DNA of 64,000 nt from Antedon bifida (Eukaryota; Echinodermata; Crinoidea; Comatulida; Antedonidae). The notes under the pieces are model-generated. The model had not been told where the DNA came from. It did not search any database and was given only the letters and a program-made list of their open reading frames with translations. Shown here piece by piece: positions 36,701-50,862 of this stretch. The DNA is taken from contig OY727098.1 in assembly GCA_963402885.1 (NCBI GenBank), positions 5,885,001-5,949,000 of the forward strand. The letters are read 5' to 3'. Each line of letters starts with the position of its first letter. Position 1 is the stretch's first letter. The position numbers and the translations under genes were made by a program.

Positions 36701-37684
36701 CCACTTTGACAAAAAATTAGATCTAAACAAAATTTATTTACCTGAGAAAACTGTAATTTAAAGCAAAAGATAGTCAAATTGGCTGCCAGCCAATGGATTT
36801 TTGGTTGAATTTAACCATTTATTTTTCTCATTTTATAAGTGAAAACATTATTTTTTTTCGAGTCTTTTTTTTTTATTAAAACTACAAAATACCATATTCA
36901 AAGTCTGATTTAATTAATCTTCATTTTTCATGTTTTTGGGGGACAATACATCTTTAAGGGTTGCCATTGATTTCTGGAAGACTTTTTCAAAATCGTTATT
37001 CTACCGCTGTTGTGTTTTTAATTATGTTTTTAGAATGGTTTTAACAAGTTTGAATCGCCGCATGATGTAATGAAATTTGCCGATTCAGATGTACTTTCAC
37101 AAGCACAGGTTTATAACCCAGCTTTTGATTATGTGCCACCTGATCTTGTCACACTCTATATATCAAATATGTAAGTTTTATACATTATTAAAGATTGGTT
37201 CCCACTAGGATGCAACGCAAGGGCGTAACGCAATGCAAAGTGATTTTACCAATCTCAAGACATGGATTATTCGAACAGTCGCGTGTCATTGGTCAACTCG
37301 CTTGCGTTGGGTCTACGACCTTGCGTTACGTCCTAGTGGGAACCAAGCTTAAGATATCATCATTTTTTGTTGCGTATCTGTAAATTATGTATGTATCTTT
37401 CAATAACTTTGACCAAGTTAGCCAGTCCTATGTGGTATGGTTAGCTTACTGAAAATAAATCTGCCATTGAGAGTAAGAGTTCAAAAGCGTGCTCTTGCTC
37501 AAGGACGGGTTGTGATCGCAAGTCTTCCATCGCTCTTGACGAAGGGGGCATCAATTGTTTCACAGTTTGTAGTTTTGACTTTCTGTCTGATATATTTATT
37601 CTTTTTTCTAGTGGTGGTAATGCTCCTTCATATGTTTATCGATTGCTTAGTGAACTCTACCATGCAGATGATCATGACCTTTGA
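33739..37684 (+). CDS. EIF2B2: Translation initiation factor eIF2B subunit beta
   Basis: Eleven coding exons in frame: 33739-33812, 33994-34200, 34292-34340, 34868-34927, 35102-35248, 35540-35599, 35869-36002, 36177-36237, 36402-36461, 37034-37170, 37612-37684. They predict 353 residues (human 351). The protein is a regulatory subunit of the eIF2B decamer, the nucleotide exchange factor for eIF2, and belongs to the IF-2B alpha/beta/delta fold. Conserved stretches include [16 protein letters not shown]-like sequence, [70 protein letters not shown] and a C-terminal [17 protein letters not shown]. The ATG lies three bases after the acceptor, so exon 1 is non-coding. Introns carry a minisatellite, MITE-B, and two short inverted-repeat elements. 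AATAAA at 37921-37926 is the likely poly(A) signal. Confidence 0.97.
34457..34808. repeat. Minisatellite in EIF2B2 intron
   Basis: About 12 imperfect units of roughly 29 bp around TATCCAGGGTAGTGTCTGAA plus ACTTG(T/G)CT. Ends about 60 bp before exon 34868. Confidence 0.93.
35605..35745. mobile_element. Short inverted-repeat element (141 bp) at an EIF2B2 donor
   Basis: Ends CTTAAGGTCAATTCAGACAG and, inverted, CTTAAGGCTAACTCAGACAG. The interior arms extend as CGTCTGACGAG/CTCGTCTGG. It begins at intron position +6 after the donor CAG/GTCAG of exon 35540-35599. Confidence 0.8.
36629..36957. mobile_element. MITE-B copy (EIF2B2 intron)
   Basis: TTAAAGATGTATTGTCCCCC to GGGGGACAATACATCTTTAA. The interior matches 7251-7605 in reverse orientation (TTGGCTGCCAGCCAATGGAT). 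Confidence 0.92.
37197..37344. mobile_element. Repeat-E element, intact (148 bp)
   Basis: Terminal inverted repeats GGTTCCCACTAGGATGCAAC and the complement ending TACGTCCTAGTGGGAACC. The inner arms match as well (CGCAAGGGCG, CTTGCGTTGG). It starts 26 bp after the donor of EIF2B2 exon 37034-37170. Confidence 0.88.
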
Positions 37685-39858
37685 CATGATCAGATGACAT
37701 CATTGTCTGGATTGATAACATACATACATGATTGAACAAACTGTGCACCGTGAATAAGAAACCAAAATCTGAGAATGATGGGAATATTCTACTATATTAT
37801 CCAAGAAGATTGTCACATTATGCATCACTTAACATGACCATCTGTGGTTGGAATAGGACTGCATGGTTGACTGCACACACAGTTTTTAATAACCCACTAT
37901 TGTTGATGCTGAGAATAGAAAATAAAATCTCTAAATATATCATTCTCATGTTATTATGAAGTAATTTTCCAAATGGTGGTGTGATTGAGCTGAAAATAGA
38001 TAGTTAACTTGGAGGTCACTGATTGTTGTGTTTAATTAAGTGACCACTGATTGGTGTTACTATTAACACATTATCAGTGGTCAGTTAAAACAGGGAGTTG
38101 TACAACTCCCTGGTTAAAACATGCCAATCAGTGACTGATAATAATCTTTGTTAGTGTACGTGTCTGCATGCAAATAAGCAGTCCTGGGCTTGATGTTTGC
38201 TTTTACTAATATCGAAAGTTAGTTTAAACTGTCGTTCTATAACTCGCAGCCATGTTGGAAATAGTACTCGCAGCCATGTTGGAAATAGTACAGTTATAAA
38301 ATGACTTCAATAAATGCGTCATTTTACTTTCTTTGTCACTACATTTATTCTAGTCGTACAGTATGCTATATTATCAGAAATGCAATTAAAAACATTTCAG
38401 CATGGTAGAAAGCAGGTCTTCAGTTTGTTCACTGTATCTTGTACCGAAAAAAACTTGTGGTGGTCGACATATTTTTATTATTTTATTTTATTCAATCGAA
38501 ACCAACAGCGATAATTACCGCCACTAACAGGTTTTGATACAAACAAAATCAGGACTGTTTAAAGCACCTTGATTGGTCCTAACATTGATCAAGGGCTTCT
38601 CTCGTCCAGTGCCCACCTTGACCAGAGGAAAGGCATGAGCCAATACGTCTGAGGTAGATACTAGATGCAGGGGCTACCATAAGAGTCAGCAATGCTGATT
38701 TTAAATGTCTAACGGGACCCCAGCTCCATATACAGCACCCGATATTCCCAGATGGTCTCCCATCCAAGCTCTAACCAGGCCCAACCTTGCTCAACTTTGG
38801 TGATCCGACGAGAACCGGTCTTTCAAAGTGGTAAAGCATATCATATCTGGTTTTCTCGCATCCTCATACCAGCAACAGGTCCAAAACATAGCACCTAACT
38901 ACAAAATTTAACATAGACCCTCTAATCTCACTATAGTACAGTATCACATAATAAGATTGCCATTAGAATGTTTGTTTGTCGCTAGCCTATACCCAGAAGG
39001 TAGTGCTCACTCTACTAAATTTATGAAGCTTCTGATATCATATTAGAATTATACATGGCTAGAACACAAGTACACATCTTCAGGTTCGAGCATTTCAATT
39101 TTTCTCTCACTGCAAGGAATATTCACGAAAGAGACCTTCAGCAAAACTGGTTAAAACTGTAATCCATCTGCAATGACCTTAGCATTTCTGGTTCAGAAAG
39201 CAATTGAGAGCAAGTTTTCAAAGTTGACTATAAAAACTATAAAACAATGACAACATTTTGAGTCACATGGAAAAGATTTATTAACAAAAGAAGCACAGCA
39301 TGGTGGCATTATGTCTATCTGCTGTAGATATGAACAGAACAGTTTATATATATAAAGAAATTCAAATTATGTTTTGAAATGTGGCAACTAATCCATAAGA
39401 TTCTTCCGTTAAAGTTCAACCCAATATTCTTTTGTGCATATTTTTCAAATTTTATAAATTTTTTTTCTTGGTTTCATTTCTTATTCAACCCAAGGTTTAC
39501 TAAAACTCTTATTTCAGATAAAATTGGTACAAAAAAATCGAGTTGAATTTTATTTGAAATCCGATTTTGAACAATATAACAATTGTTATACTTGTAGAAT
39601 ATAAAGAAATTCTAAAAAATGAAAATTCATTTTTAATAATTAATATTATTGAGAGCATTAAGTTTCATATACAAGATTACTTTGTATAGTCTAAGATCAG
39701 CATAGGGCCCTACATTTTGACTTGATAAATACTTAAGCACAAAAGTCTGGCTTATCAACAATCTAGCGTGCAATAAACACTTTACTTATTTGTATCTGAG
39801 TATGCTAGTTTTTTTTGTTCTGCTGCACTTAACGCTAATCCTATATTAAACATTGTAG
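37685..39858. other. EIF2B2 3' UTR and intergenic sequence
   Basis: The first about 240 bp fit a 3' UTR (AATAAA at 37921-37926). The rest has a short direct repeat (ACTCGCAGCCATGTTGGAAA twice near 38250-38285) and a 5S-derived SINE. No recognised exon up to 39858. Confidence 0.5.
38586..38845 (-). mobile_element. 5S rRNA-derived SINE or 5S pseudogene with SINE body
   Basis: The minus strand from about 38845 to 38729 follows almost the whole of 5S rRNA: TTGAGCAAGGTTGGGCCTGG, TTAGAGCTTGGATGGGAGAC and TCTGGGAATATCGGGTGCTG. The 3' part is much closer to consensus than the 5' part. A further 140 bp (GCAGCCCC-like body ending CCCTTGATCAATGTTA) continues downstream, which argues for a SINE rather than a plain 5S gene copy. 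Confidence 0.75.
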
Positions 39859-39952
39859 GTTGAAGCCAAGTACTGGATTAGGGCCAAATTACAGGAAACA
39901 TATCGCCCAAATGGATGATGAATATACATATTGGAAGGAAAATCTAAAATGA
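39859..39952 (+). CDS. Orphan terminal-exon candidate
   Basis: Follows an acceptor (ACATTGTAG at 39850-39858). An open frame of 30 codons then runs to TGA 39950-39952, reading L-K-P-S-T-G-L-G-P-N-Y-R-K-H-I-A-Q-M-D-D-E-Y-T-Y-W-K-E-N-L-K. Composition is protein-like and unlike the flanking AT-rich DNA. AATAAA follows about 170 bp later. No upstream exon was found, and I do not recognise the family. It is phase-compatible with an alternative last exon of EIF2B2 (spliced from 37170), or it may end a separate small gene. Confidence 0.3.
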
Positions 39953-40580
39953 AATATTTGTATTAAATTAACTGGTAAACACATTAATCATATTATTGGT
40001 CTATAACATACTTTTCTTTATAAACGAAGTACTGCCTATGAATGTATTCGGTTCGAACTGTCGGAACAGATATTTCAATTACCGCTTCAACTTACATGTA
40101 CTTTTAAAATGTTTGCAATTTAAATAAAATTCTTATTTTCCACATATTTCTTTATAAATTTACAACAGTGTTTAAGACATTAAGGCGCTACCTTACTTTA
40201 AAAGATGTAATAATATTACAGACATCACATAAGCTGTCCTCAATCTCCTTTACGAGTATTATGGACTATCATAATTCCTTACGGATTACTAGAAATAAAA
40301 ATCATATCCGAGTACTTAAATATAATTTTTTTCTTTGTGAAGCGCCAATAATTTCAACGGTTATTGATATCTACATGTTTGTTTCTTTTTAAACCATGAG
40401 ACGTTCTAAAATACCACATACACTTATTTCTATGTTAGAAAACTTAATTTAAAATTGGCCGATGTTCGAACACCAGAAGTGACTTTCTGCATTGCTTTTG
40501 ACAACACAAAATCACGCAAACAGTTTTGTTGCTGCTTTCATATAGTTACTCACTTTTCATGGGGTTTAAAATTTGATAAC

Positions 40581-43500
40581 CTAGTTACCCCCTAGACTTG
40601 GGAATTCATCCTCGTTGTCTACACGTGGTGCAACAGGCCCGTCGTTGCGGTACCTTCCTCCTCCGCCGCCGCCTCCGCCGCCACCACCACTACCACCTCC
40701 AAAACCACCTCGCCTACCACGCCCGCCCTCTCTTCCACGTCCGCCCTCTCTTCCACGTCCGCCACCTCTTCCTCGTCCACCACGTCCGCCACCCCTTCCT
40801 CCGCGTCCACCTCGTCCAGACGGTTCATTAAAACTTATGTCGATATCCAGTAATTGCTTTTGTGATGGCCGTCCTTGATGCCCATGTTCTTCTTCCTATT
40901 AAATAAAGTAAATTATTAGTTTGTTTTCAAATTATGATGGTCATATAAACTATAAACAAAGTATCCAGATAGATTAGAAGTACAGAAATTATTTTATAGG
41001 TTTAATCTCTTAAAGTGAGAATTTCAAGTTTCATTTGTCAATTTTATAATAATAATAACAATAATAATAGATAGATTTATATAGCGCAAACAAACGATGT
41101 CTATGCGCTCGATAAAAAAGAGAAAGAGTGGAAACCAAAAGGAAGAGAACAAAAAGACAAAAACACCAAGCTAGCACCCAAACCGGAGTATGGGGATACA
41201 TCATCACCACTAACTGGGGATCAGTACCCCAGTTAGCATCAGTTAAGTTGATACACCTCCAACCAAAGTAACTTGCAGTGTGAACAAACTATAGTTAAAA
41301 ACCAATTCTTATTTGAGGCTTAGGAGGCAGAGTAGACCGAGTCATGGCACCCTAGCACTAAGGTAGGATTGTAGCCTGGACATTGGGATTACGAGGAGTT
41401 CAACTACGAGGGATCACTATCACTAAACAACCAGTGACCCGACTGTTGTATGTATACAAATGTAAGCACCTACATACCCTATCATAATCCATATTATCAG
41501 TAGTAGTAGCAGCAATTTTTCTTGAGTCCAATTTATATGTTTTTTTCCATTGTTCAACGTTTTCTCCTTCGCCAGCTTTTCGTATCTTGAAGTCCTTTTT
41601 GTAACGGTTTTGATTTACTTGTGCCTTGTATTCTTCCAGGGTCATTTCATGAGCGGTTTCCTCAACGCCTTCCACTGTCGTTTCTTCATCTGGTTTTTCA
41701 CCATCCCTAAAATACATACAGTAACCGTTAGAAATACAAGTTGTCTAGTAACAAGAGGATTAAAAAATGATAGAAACCAAGGGAGGACAGTTATTAGTTT
41801 TTTTTGCAGAATCAAAAATAACCAAAGTTATAATCAATGCTCATAGTTAATTAAGAGGTAATTTAGCAGTTTTAATTTTCTTATTAGTAAAGTTGGCTGA
41901 AGCCTATACTATTCGCATGCATTTACTAACCAAAAATAAACAAGCCAACTATCCTCTAAAGTGCTATCTTTATCTGGTAAATGAGCTGGCGATACAAATG
42001 TGTTAATTATTAACTACGAGAAATAGTAACTAATTAACACATACATATATATGCAAATACTTTCAGCTTCTGCTGCTTTTTGTATATATATGTTTTTCGA
42101 AATAAGTAAATAAATAATATATATCATTAATTAGGAGCCATGTTCACCATTTCAATTACACTAGTTAACTAACACTATCTAACCAAAGCCAAACACTGGT
42201 GTTATCTAAAGACCAGGAATACCACAAAACCATGGTGCTGTGCTTATACCAAAAAATCGTGGTGCTCTGCTTATACCACAAAACCATGGTTCCGTGCTTA
42301 GTGCCCAATGTATTAGAATGTGCACAGCAACACAAAGTTCTCTACTCACTTTTGCACATTTGTATTTTCATGTTCTTCCGCTTGGCTGTCGTCGGTCACA
42401 TTGGAAGTGTCAAGTTCGCTAAAAGATAATTAAATGCATTCGTGATTGCAAACAAGCATTGAATTGATGTTGACAAATGATGTACAGTATGGTCTTGTTG
42501 CATGCTTTCTACAGCTAGGTACATAATATATTACCACGCAAGGCGTCGTCCAGAAACCAAATCTTTATTCAAAGAAATGACTGCTGGTTTTTAAACCAAG
42601 GGAAAGAACACCGACAAAAAACTAAAACATCGCTGTTAAAAGCTGCTTTCAAATAATTGCTGCACTTAAACTTTAAATAAAAAGTATTACTGTATTGTTA
42701 TAACAGTATCTGATCATGTGGAAATAAATTGAGCAACAGAAAATCAATATTACATTACAGTAATGTGTTTGACAATGGCTTTAAAAGACAATAACACTGT
42801 ACTATTCATCAATGTAGCCGAGCCAAGGTAAATATATTATACATTGAATGACATTAATGTTAATTTGATTAATGGATGCAAGTTGCTTATTATTTCCCTA
42901 ACAATTTGGCCTTGATCTTCAAAGTGGAAAATCTGGACATGAAAAGGGAACAATGCAAATTATTAATGAGTATGATTAATAATACAATATGATTATTATT
43001 ACATATAATTTTTAATGGCAAATGTATATCACAAAGAACGTCTTTGTTGAGTTGTTAATTTATTAATAGGCGACCAACCACAGATATAAACAACTAGTGT
43101 TTTAATTTTTAATACGACCACAGCACAAAGTGTAATTGTGAGAAACCATGGAGGGAGGCCATTGAATATACGACCACATATGAAGCATATTCTATAAACA
43201 ATCCTTGAATACGAATATAGTGTATTTGGTATATGTCGGCCATTTTGGACAGGGTTTTTTTTTTATTGCCTTACTTCGCTGTTGACTAGTTAACACTAGT
43301 TGTTTATTATCTCTATGTTACCAACAGACAATGATAAAGTAATGTTGGTTGTGGTTAAACTTTGTTTTCGCACTTTGACGCAAGCACACTGCTAAACTCC
43401 CTTGTGTTCCGCCTACACAGGTGCATCGCATCTAAGTGGGAACCAAGCTTTAATATTGCCAATTATATCGGAAAGATTGAGACGTTACAGGTTAATAACG

Positions 43501-45276
43501 ACAATTAGCAATAATTACAAATATTTTACCTATACATTTCATAATTCTGTGCCATTGATGGATGGGAATATCTAATAAAAACATTGTAGCATTATGAATT
43601 ATAAGTAATACAGAACCATGATTTGAACTGCCCGTGTGCAACTATGCTTCTACCAGCGTTCATCCACAATCTAAAGCCCTGTCTACAATACCAAAGTTTA
43701 TGTGAGGTGCCATATATGGACATAATGATGTCATATCACTACTATATTTGGGTATATCACTAATATATTTGGGTATATCACTACCATATTTGGGCACATC
43801 AGTTTTTTTGTTAGTTTGATAGTGTAGACAGAGCTTTAAAAATAATCCTGGCTTTAGTAATGACAATTATATAACATCATGATACCTACCTAACTTCATC
43901 TCGTACACTACCCCAGTTGTGAGGCCCATTTCCTTCTCTCTTCTCATGTGGCTTAATTGAACTATGGATAAATCAAAATAAAATTAATATACAGGTAATA
44001 CAAAATTAGAATTATTCATTGTGTTGTATAAGAAACCTGGACTGCATATTTTTCGAAAGGAAATCTGCCAGAGAATCATGATCGAATTATTACATTCGAC
44101 AAGAGGAGTTATAAATGTTATTTAACGTACAAATTAATATCTTTTGAGGCATGGGAATGCGATCAATCGCCTAACACGCTCCTAAAATGCCCTTGATGTG
44201 TACCACTTACAGCACACTTACATTTGGTAAACTTCTACACACCAAGATATAGAAATGGCACGCCTGTATTTTCTGAGAAAAGGCATGATGGGGTTGCATG
44301 GTGTAAAAGTATAAAGTTGAGGAGATAAATTATATTATATATAAACAAATTGACATAAAAAATTAACATTAGCTACATGCCTCTTGTCACTTCCACTGTG
44401 TCGATCAAATTCACGTTTTCCTCTGTAATCTCTGCCGCCGTTGGATGATCCGCGTCCTCTCCCACCACGTCCCCGTCCTCCGCGTCCTCTTCGCTCACCA
44501 AACTCTCCTCTTGATTGCTGGCCGAATCCTCTTGGACGTTCGCTAAATGACCTTTCGTTTTTCATTTCCGTTGTCATGCCTTCATTGTTGTTGAATGTTG
44601 AGGGTTCTTCATTTTCACGGTTTTCTCGGTCTTGATATGGACGTCCGCCTCTTCTATTGCCTCGTCCCCCACGACCTCGTCCACCTCTCCTTGGTGGGAC
44701 ATCAGCCTCTTTTCCAAAACGTTCTGGTTTATCTTTCAAGTCTAAAAATATATATATTTGCAATAAAAAAAATCTAAACTCATGATACACACCATATTAT
44801 TATTCATACAGTAAATAGAAAATACTTTACTACACTAACATTAATTGGAGACACACTGGGTCGCTCAAAAACTCCGAGACTCAACCACCAGGGTCCAGGT
44901 CACACTCGCACTAAAAAACACGCGAGACCAACATTTACTGTATGTTGGCTAGAAGATACACGAGGTGCGAATCCCTGATAATGCCTAGACAAAACAACAT
45001 TGTTTTACAACTAAAACATATGCAATTTAAACAAAATATATATGAAAATAACATACCATCTCTTCTGTTTGATCGAGTATCTGTTTCAACGGGCTTTTGA
45101 ATGTTTTTCTCATTCAATTGCTTGTTCTGATTACTACTACTAGGTTTTTTCTTCTTTTTCTCCTTGGTCACCTTTGGATCTATTGGTGCTGGTTGTTGGT
45201 CTAAAATATCTTCAGCATCATCAACTAAAAAGGCACCGTACCTGTTGGACGTCCCTATACCGTACGCGTGTTCCAT
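40581..45276 (-). CDS. SERBP1: SERPINE1 mRNA-binding protein 1 / HABP4-like RGG protein
   Basis: Coding exons (minus): 45276-45057, 44741-44381, 43961-43890, optional 43571-43530, 42418-42350, 41706-41478, 40895-40581 (TAG 40583-40581). Without the optional exon the product is 421 residues (SERBP1 408, HABP4 413). The order is MEHAYGIGTSNRYGAFL-type N-terminus, Lys-rich segment, a first RGG cluster (RGGRGRGGRGNRRGG), the HNWGSVRDE core, EMTLEEYK and EQWKK in the HABP4_PAI-RBP1 domain, then a long RGG/poly-Gly tail ending EDEFPSLGGN. The family binds mRNA and idle 80S ribosomes in the cytoplasm; the RGG boxes are arginine methylation targets. Intron 2 is GC-AG. The gene is single here, so the SERBP1 and HABP4 names are equally apt. 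It is head-to-head with ZNF367. Confidence 0.93.
41059..41260. repeat. SINE/LINE-derived repeat fragment
   Basis: (ATA)n followed by ATTTATATAGCGCAAACAAA and CTATGCGCTCGATAAAAAAG. Near its right side are TAACTGGGGATCAGTACCCC, a short palindrome. Words shared with 12340 and 55238. Intron between 40895 and 41478. Confidence 0.45.
42217..42305. repeat. 28-bp tandem repeat
   Basis: Three imperfect copies of TACCACAAAACCATGGTGCT followed by GTGCTTA. Intron of the SERBP1-like gene. Confidence 0.8.
43385..43452. mobile_element. Repeat-E fragment
   Basis: Ends TCTAAGTGGGAACCAAGCTT, matching the right end of the element at 37197-37344. The left arm is not recognisable. SERBP1-like intron. Confidence 0.4.
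43530..43571 (-). CDS. Possible cassette exon of SERBP1-like gene
   Basis: 42 bp bounded by TTATTAG and GTAAAA. It joins in phase 2 on both sides, adding 14 residues (Y-S-H-P-S-M-A-Q-N-Y-E-M-Y plus an Arg from split codons) without a stop. It has no counterpart that I recall in vertebrate SERBP1. It could be an alternative exon or chance. Confidence 0.4.
43673..43837. mobile_element. MITE-A copy
   Basis: AAAGCCCTGTCTACAATACC to TTTGATAGTGTAGACAGAGC with three ATATTTGGGTATATCACTA-like units. About 50 bp from exon 43961-43890. Confidence 0.9.
44379..44380 (-). other. GC splice donor of SERBP1-like intron 2
   Basis: The minus strand reads GACAAGAG/GCATGTAG. Splicing here to TTCAATTAAG at 43961 gives S-D-K-S-S-I-K-P-H-E-K, in phase 2 and in line with the family's GSDRSS...HEDKRGG. 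The nearby GT (CAT/GTAGCT) would bring an immediate stop. Confidence 0.75.
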
Positions 45277-46248
45277 GATGAAATTCCTTCACTTTCTAGA
45301 AGGATGATTTTGGATTGTAAATACTACCTAGAAAACATGAGGAATTAGAAAATATGGCGATCTCGACAGAGGAGTAGTGCAATTGAGCAATAGTGGGAGT
45401 GTGAGGGCGCTGGATGAAACAACCCTGGTAATAATAGAGTCTTCCATGTGAGGGAAACAGAAATATGGTACACTACGAAAATGGTATTTTTTATCATTTC
45501 TGAGAACACAAATTTATAAAAATGTTATTATAAAATATTTTAAGAGTTTTTAATTTGAATTTATTAAATACACATCTTTTTGATAGTGTATAATATATTT
45601 GGTAATTTCAGAATACCCCTACTACAAAATGATTGCTACGAAATGGTGCTAAAAATCACCTCAGAGCAACACCGCGCGAAAAAATACTTATCCCTAGTTT
45701 GTACCTTTACAAATGGTAGCTTGTGAAAGGTTTTCAATTTTAGTAGTAGCAATTGCAATAATATTTAATTTCATTATACATTGGTTTTAATTCGAGTTTG
45801 CTACAATAATCGTATTCGAAACAAAACAAAGGAAAATTTACATTTATGTCCATATATGGTCGTTGATTGAATACTGAATATATTTTTATGGAAGAAACTG
45901 TAAAAATATCCTAAAATCAATGATAAATCGAATTTAAAGCATAGGCCTCGTTGAATCTAAAATTAAATATATAACACTTTGTATGTGGATTTATTTAGTT
46001 TAGTAATAAAACATTTTAAAGAAATGTATTTCGTGCGACGACGGGCCCGTTAAAAATAAAACGACATGCGACATGTGAAGAAAGGTCAACTAATTAATTA
46101 TGCAAAGCGACGCTGTGACCCGTAAAGATAATCCAATCGATTCAACAACAAAATACGGCGCGCCAAATTCAGTTGGCGCGGAACTTGCTAACGCTTTATC
46201 AATGAACAGAGGTTTGTCTTTTAAAAACCAAGCATTTAAACAGCCAAC
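45277..46248. promoter_or_regulatory. Divergent SERBP1/ZNF367 promoter region
   Basis: A 972-bp gap between two outward-facing ATGs. The half next to ZNF367 is locally GC-rich and holds a CCAAT box and paired E2F-like sites. No MITE was seen here. Confidence 0.55.
46133..46180 (+). promoter_or_regulatory. CCAAT box and paired E2F-like sites upstream of ZNF367
   Basis: CCAAT at 46133-46137. GCGCCAAA at 46160-46167, whose complement TTTGGCGC fits the E2F consensus TTTSSCGC exactly. TTGGCGCG at 46173-46180 is a near match in the opposite orientation. They lie 69-116 bp before the ATG. A TTTAAA (CHR-like) occurs at about 46234. This layout is typical of cell-cycle genes. Confidence 0.6.
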
Positions 46249-49519
<3,271 letters not shown>

Positions 49520-49720
49520 ATTAAAAAGTGTGTTTAGTTAAATGATTTTTATAAATAACATTGGTAGTAGGTAATGCCTATAACACAACAATCAATTTTG
49601 CATTGAAAGTACAGCGTCTCACTGGGCGACGCATTTGAGAGCACCCTCACTAAACTAAAAAAAATGTTTTTTTAATACAATAATATATTAAGCGTGTACA
49701 TTCATCCTGGGCCTCTCCTG

Positions 49721-49871
49721 TGGCCATATTCACCATTCATACTTAGGCTAAGGAAACACTAAAAAAATATAAAAATCTCCTACTGTATCTGAGTTAATAC
49801 AATATTTAAATTAAATACTTAATATTTAAAGAAAATATCTCACTTAACTGTGATTGGTGAATACGGCCACT
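49721..49871. mobile_element. Repeat-G inverted-repeat element (151 bp)
   Basis: GTGGCCATATTCACCATTCA on the left and the complement of ATTGGTGAATACGGCCAC on the right. Related fragments at 7621-7955 and 51056-51110. Confidence 0.75.
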
Positions 49872-50786
49872 AAATTGTATTATCCTATCTTCTCTACAGT
49901 GTACTAAAAGGTTTTTTACATATTGAGGGAGAGCTAATTAATTGACTTAATAAAGCACCTCTCATTGGCTATTCTATCCCACAATGCCATCCAAAACGTT
50001 ACATGTCTTGGATGAACAGGAGATTCTTGGGTTATAGGCTTTTTGGTAAATGGTGACAAATGTAATCAACACTTTAGCTTAAAGTCATTTTATTTGCGTG
50101 CCAGCAAGACTAAACGAATTCATTCAATGAGCCCTCATACTTTTTCAAGTGGGTTTTATCCCTTGTATTGTTGTATATAAAACACATCTAGTCAAACTAG
50201 TGATTTTTATAAACATTTTTTCAGTTTTTTCTTTAAATAAATAATTGCAGTAATTGATTTTAAAAAAGCAATAGCTGTATTTTTGATAAAATTATTTTAA
50301 AGTTTATGTCTATTCATTGGTATCGTTTTTAGGTATGTTTAAAAAATTGACTCATACCTTTTTGGGAATAATTTAAAAATTAAATTTTTTTAAACATGTA
50401 ATTAAACTACTATTGAAAATAGTAGCAGATTTATAAATTTATGCAAATTAGTTGTCACAAATTGGAACAAATTTTATTGAAATTGTTTTGTAAAATATAA
50501 CGTTAAATCAAAGCTTTTATAAATATTTTTAGGGTAATTATGGAAAATTGAAAGTATTTAAATATTTATATTTGGTTAATTTTTGTCATGATGTTGCTTA
50601 TACAGGTAAAATTACATTTTACAAATGTTATATGTTTTGTATATAAATATAGTGTAAATAAATATACAATGTAATTGTAATATGTTTGTAATTTGTATAA
50701 AATGAACAGTGTTTATAGACAGACATGTAACTTATTTATTAGACATGGGCATAAAAAACAAATGTTTAATGAATATGAAGTAGGTC

Positions 50787-50862
50787 CTAGCTAATTCAGT
50801 CTTGGCATAGCTAATTCAGTCTTGGCCTAGCTAATTCAGTCTTGGCATAGCTAATTTGTCGT
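50787..50862. repeat. 20-22-bp tandem repeat
   Basis: Four copies of CTAATTCAGTCTTGGC(A/C)TAG. Downstream of ZNF367. Confidence 0.85.

Noticed and set aside
38314-38514. 66-residue frame downstream of EIF2B2
   Set aside because: Poor composition, no splice connection to the orphan exon at 39859, and no recognised family.
40598-40878. Pro-rich and His/Arg-rich plus-strand frames
   Set aside because: They are the antisense of the Gly/Arg repeat exon of the SERBP1-like gene.
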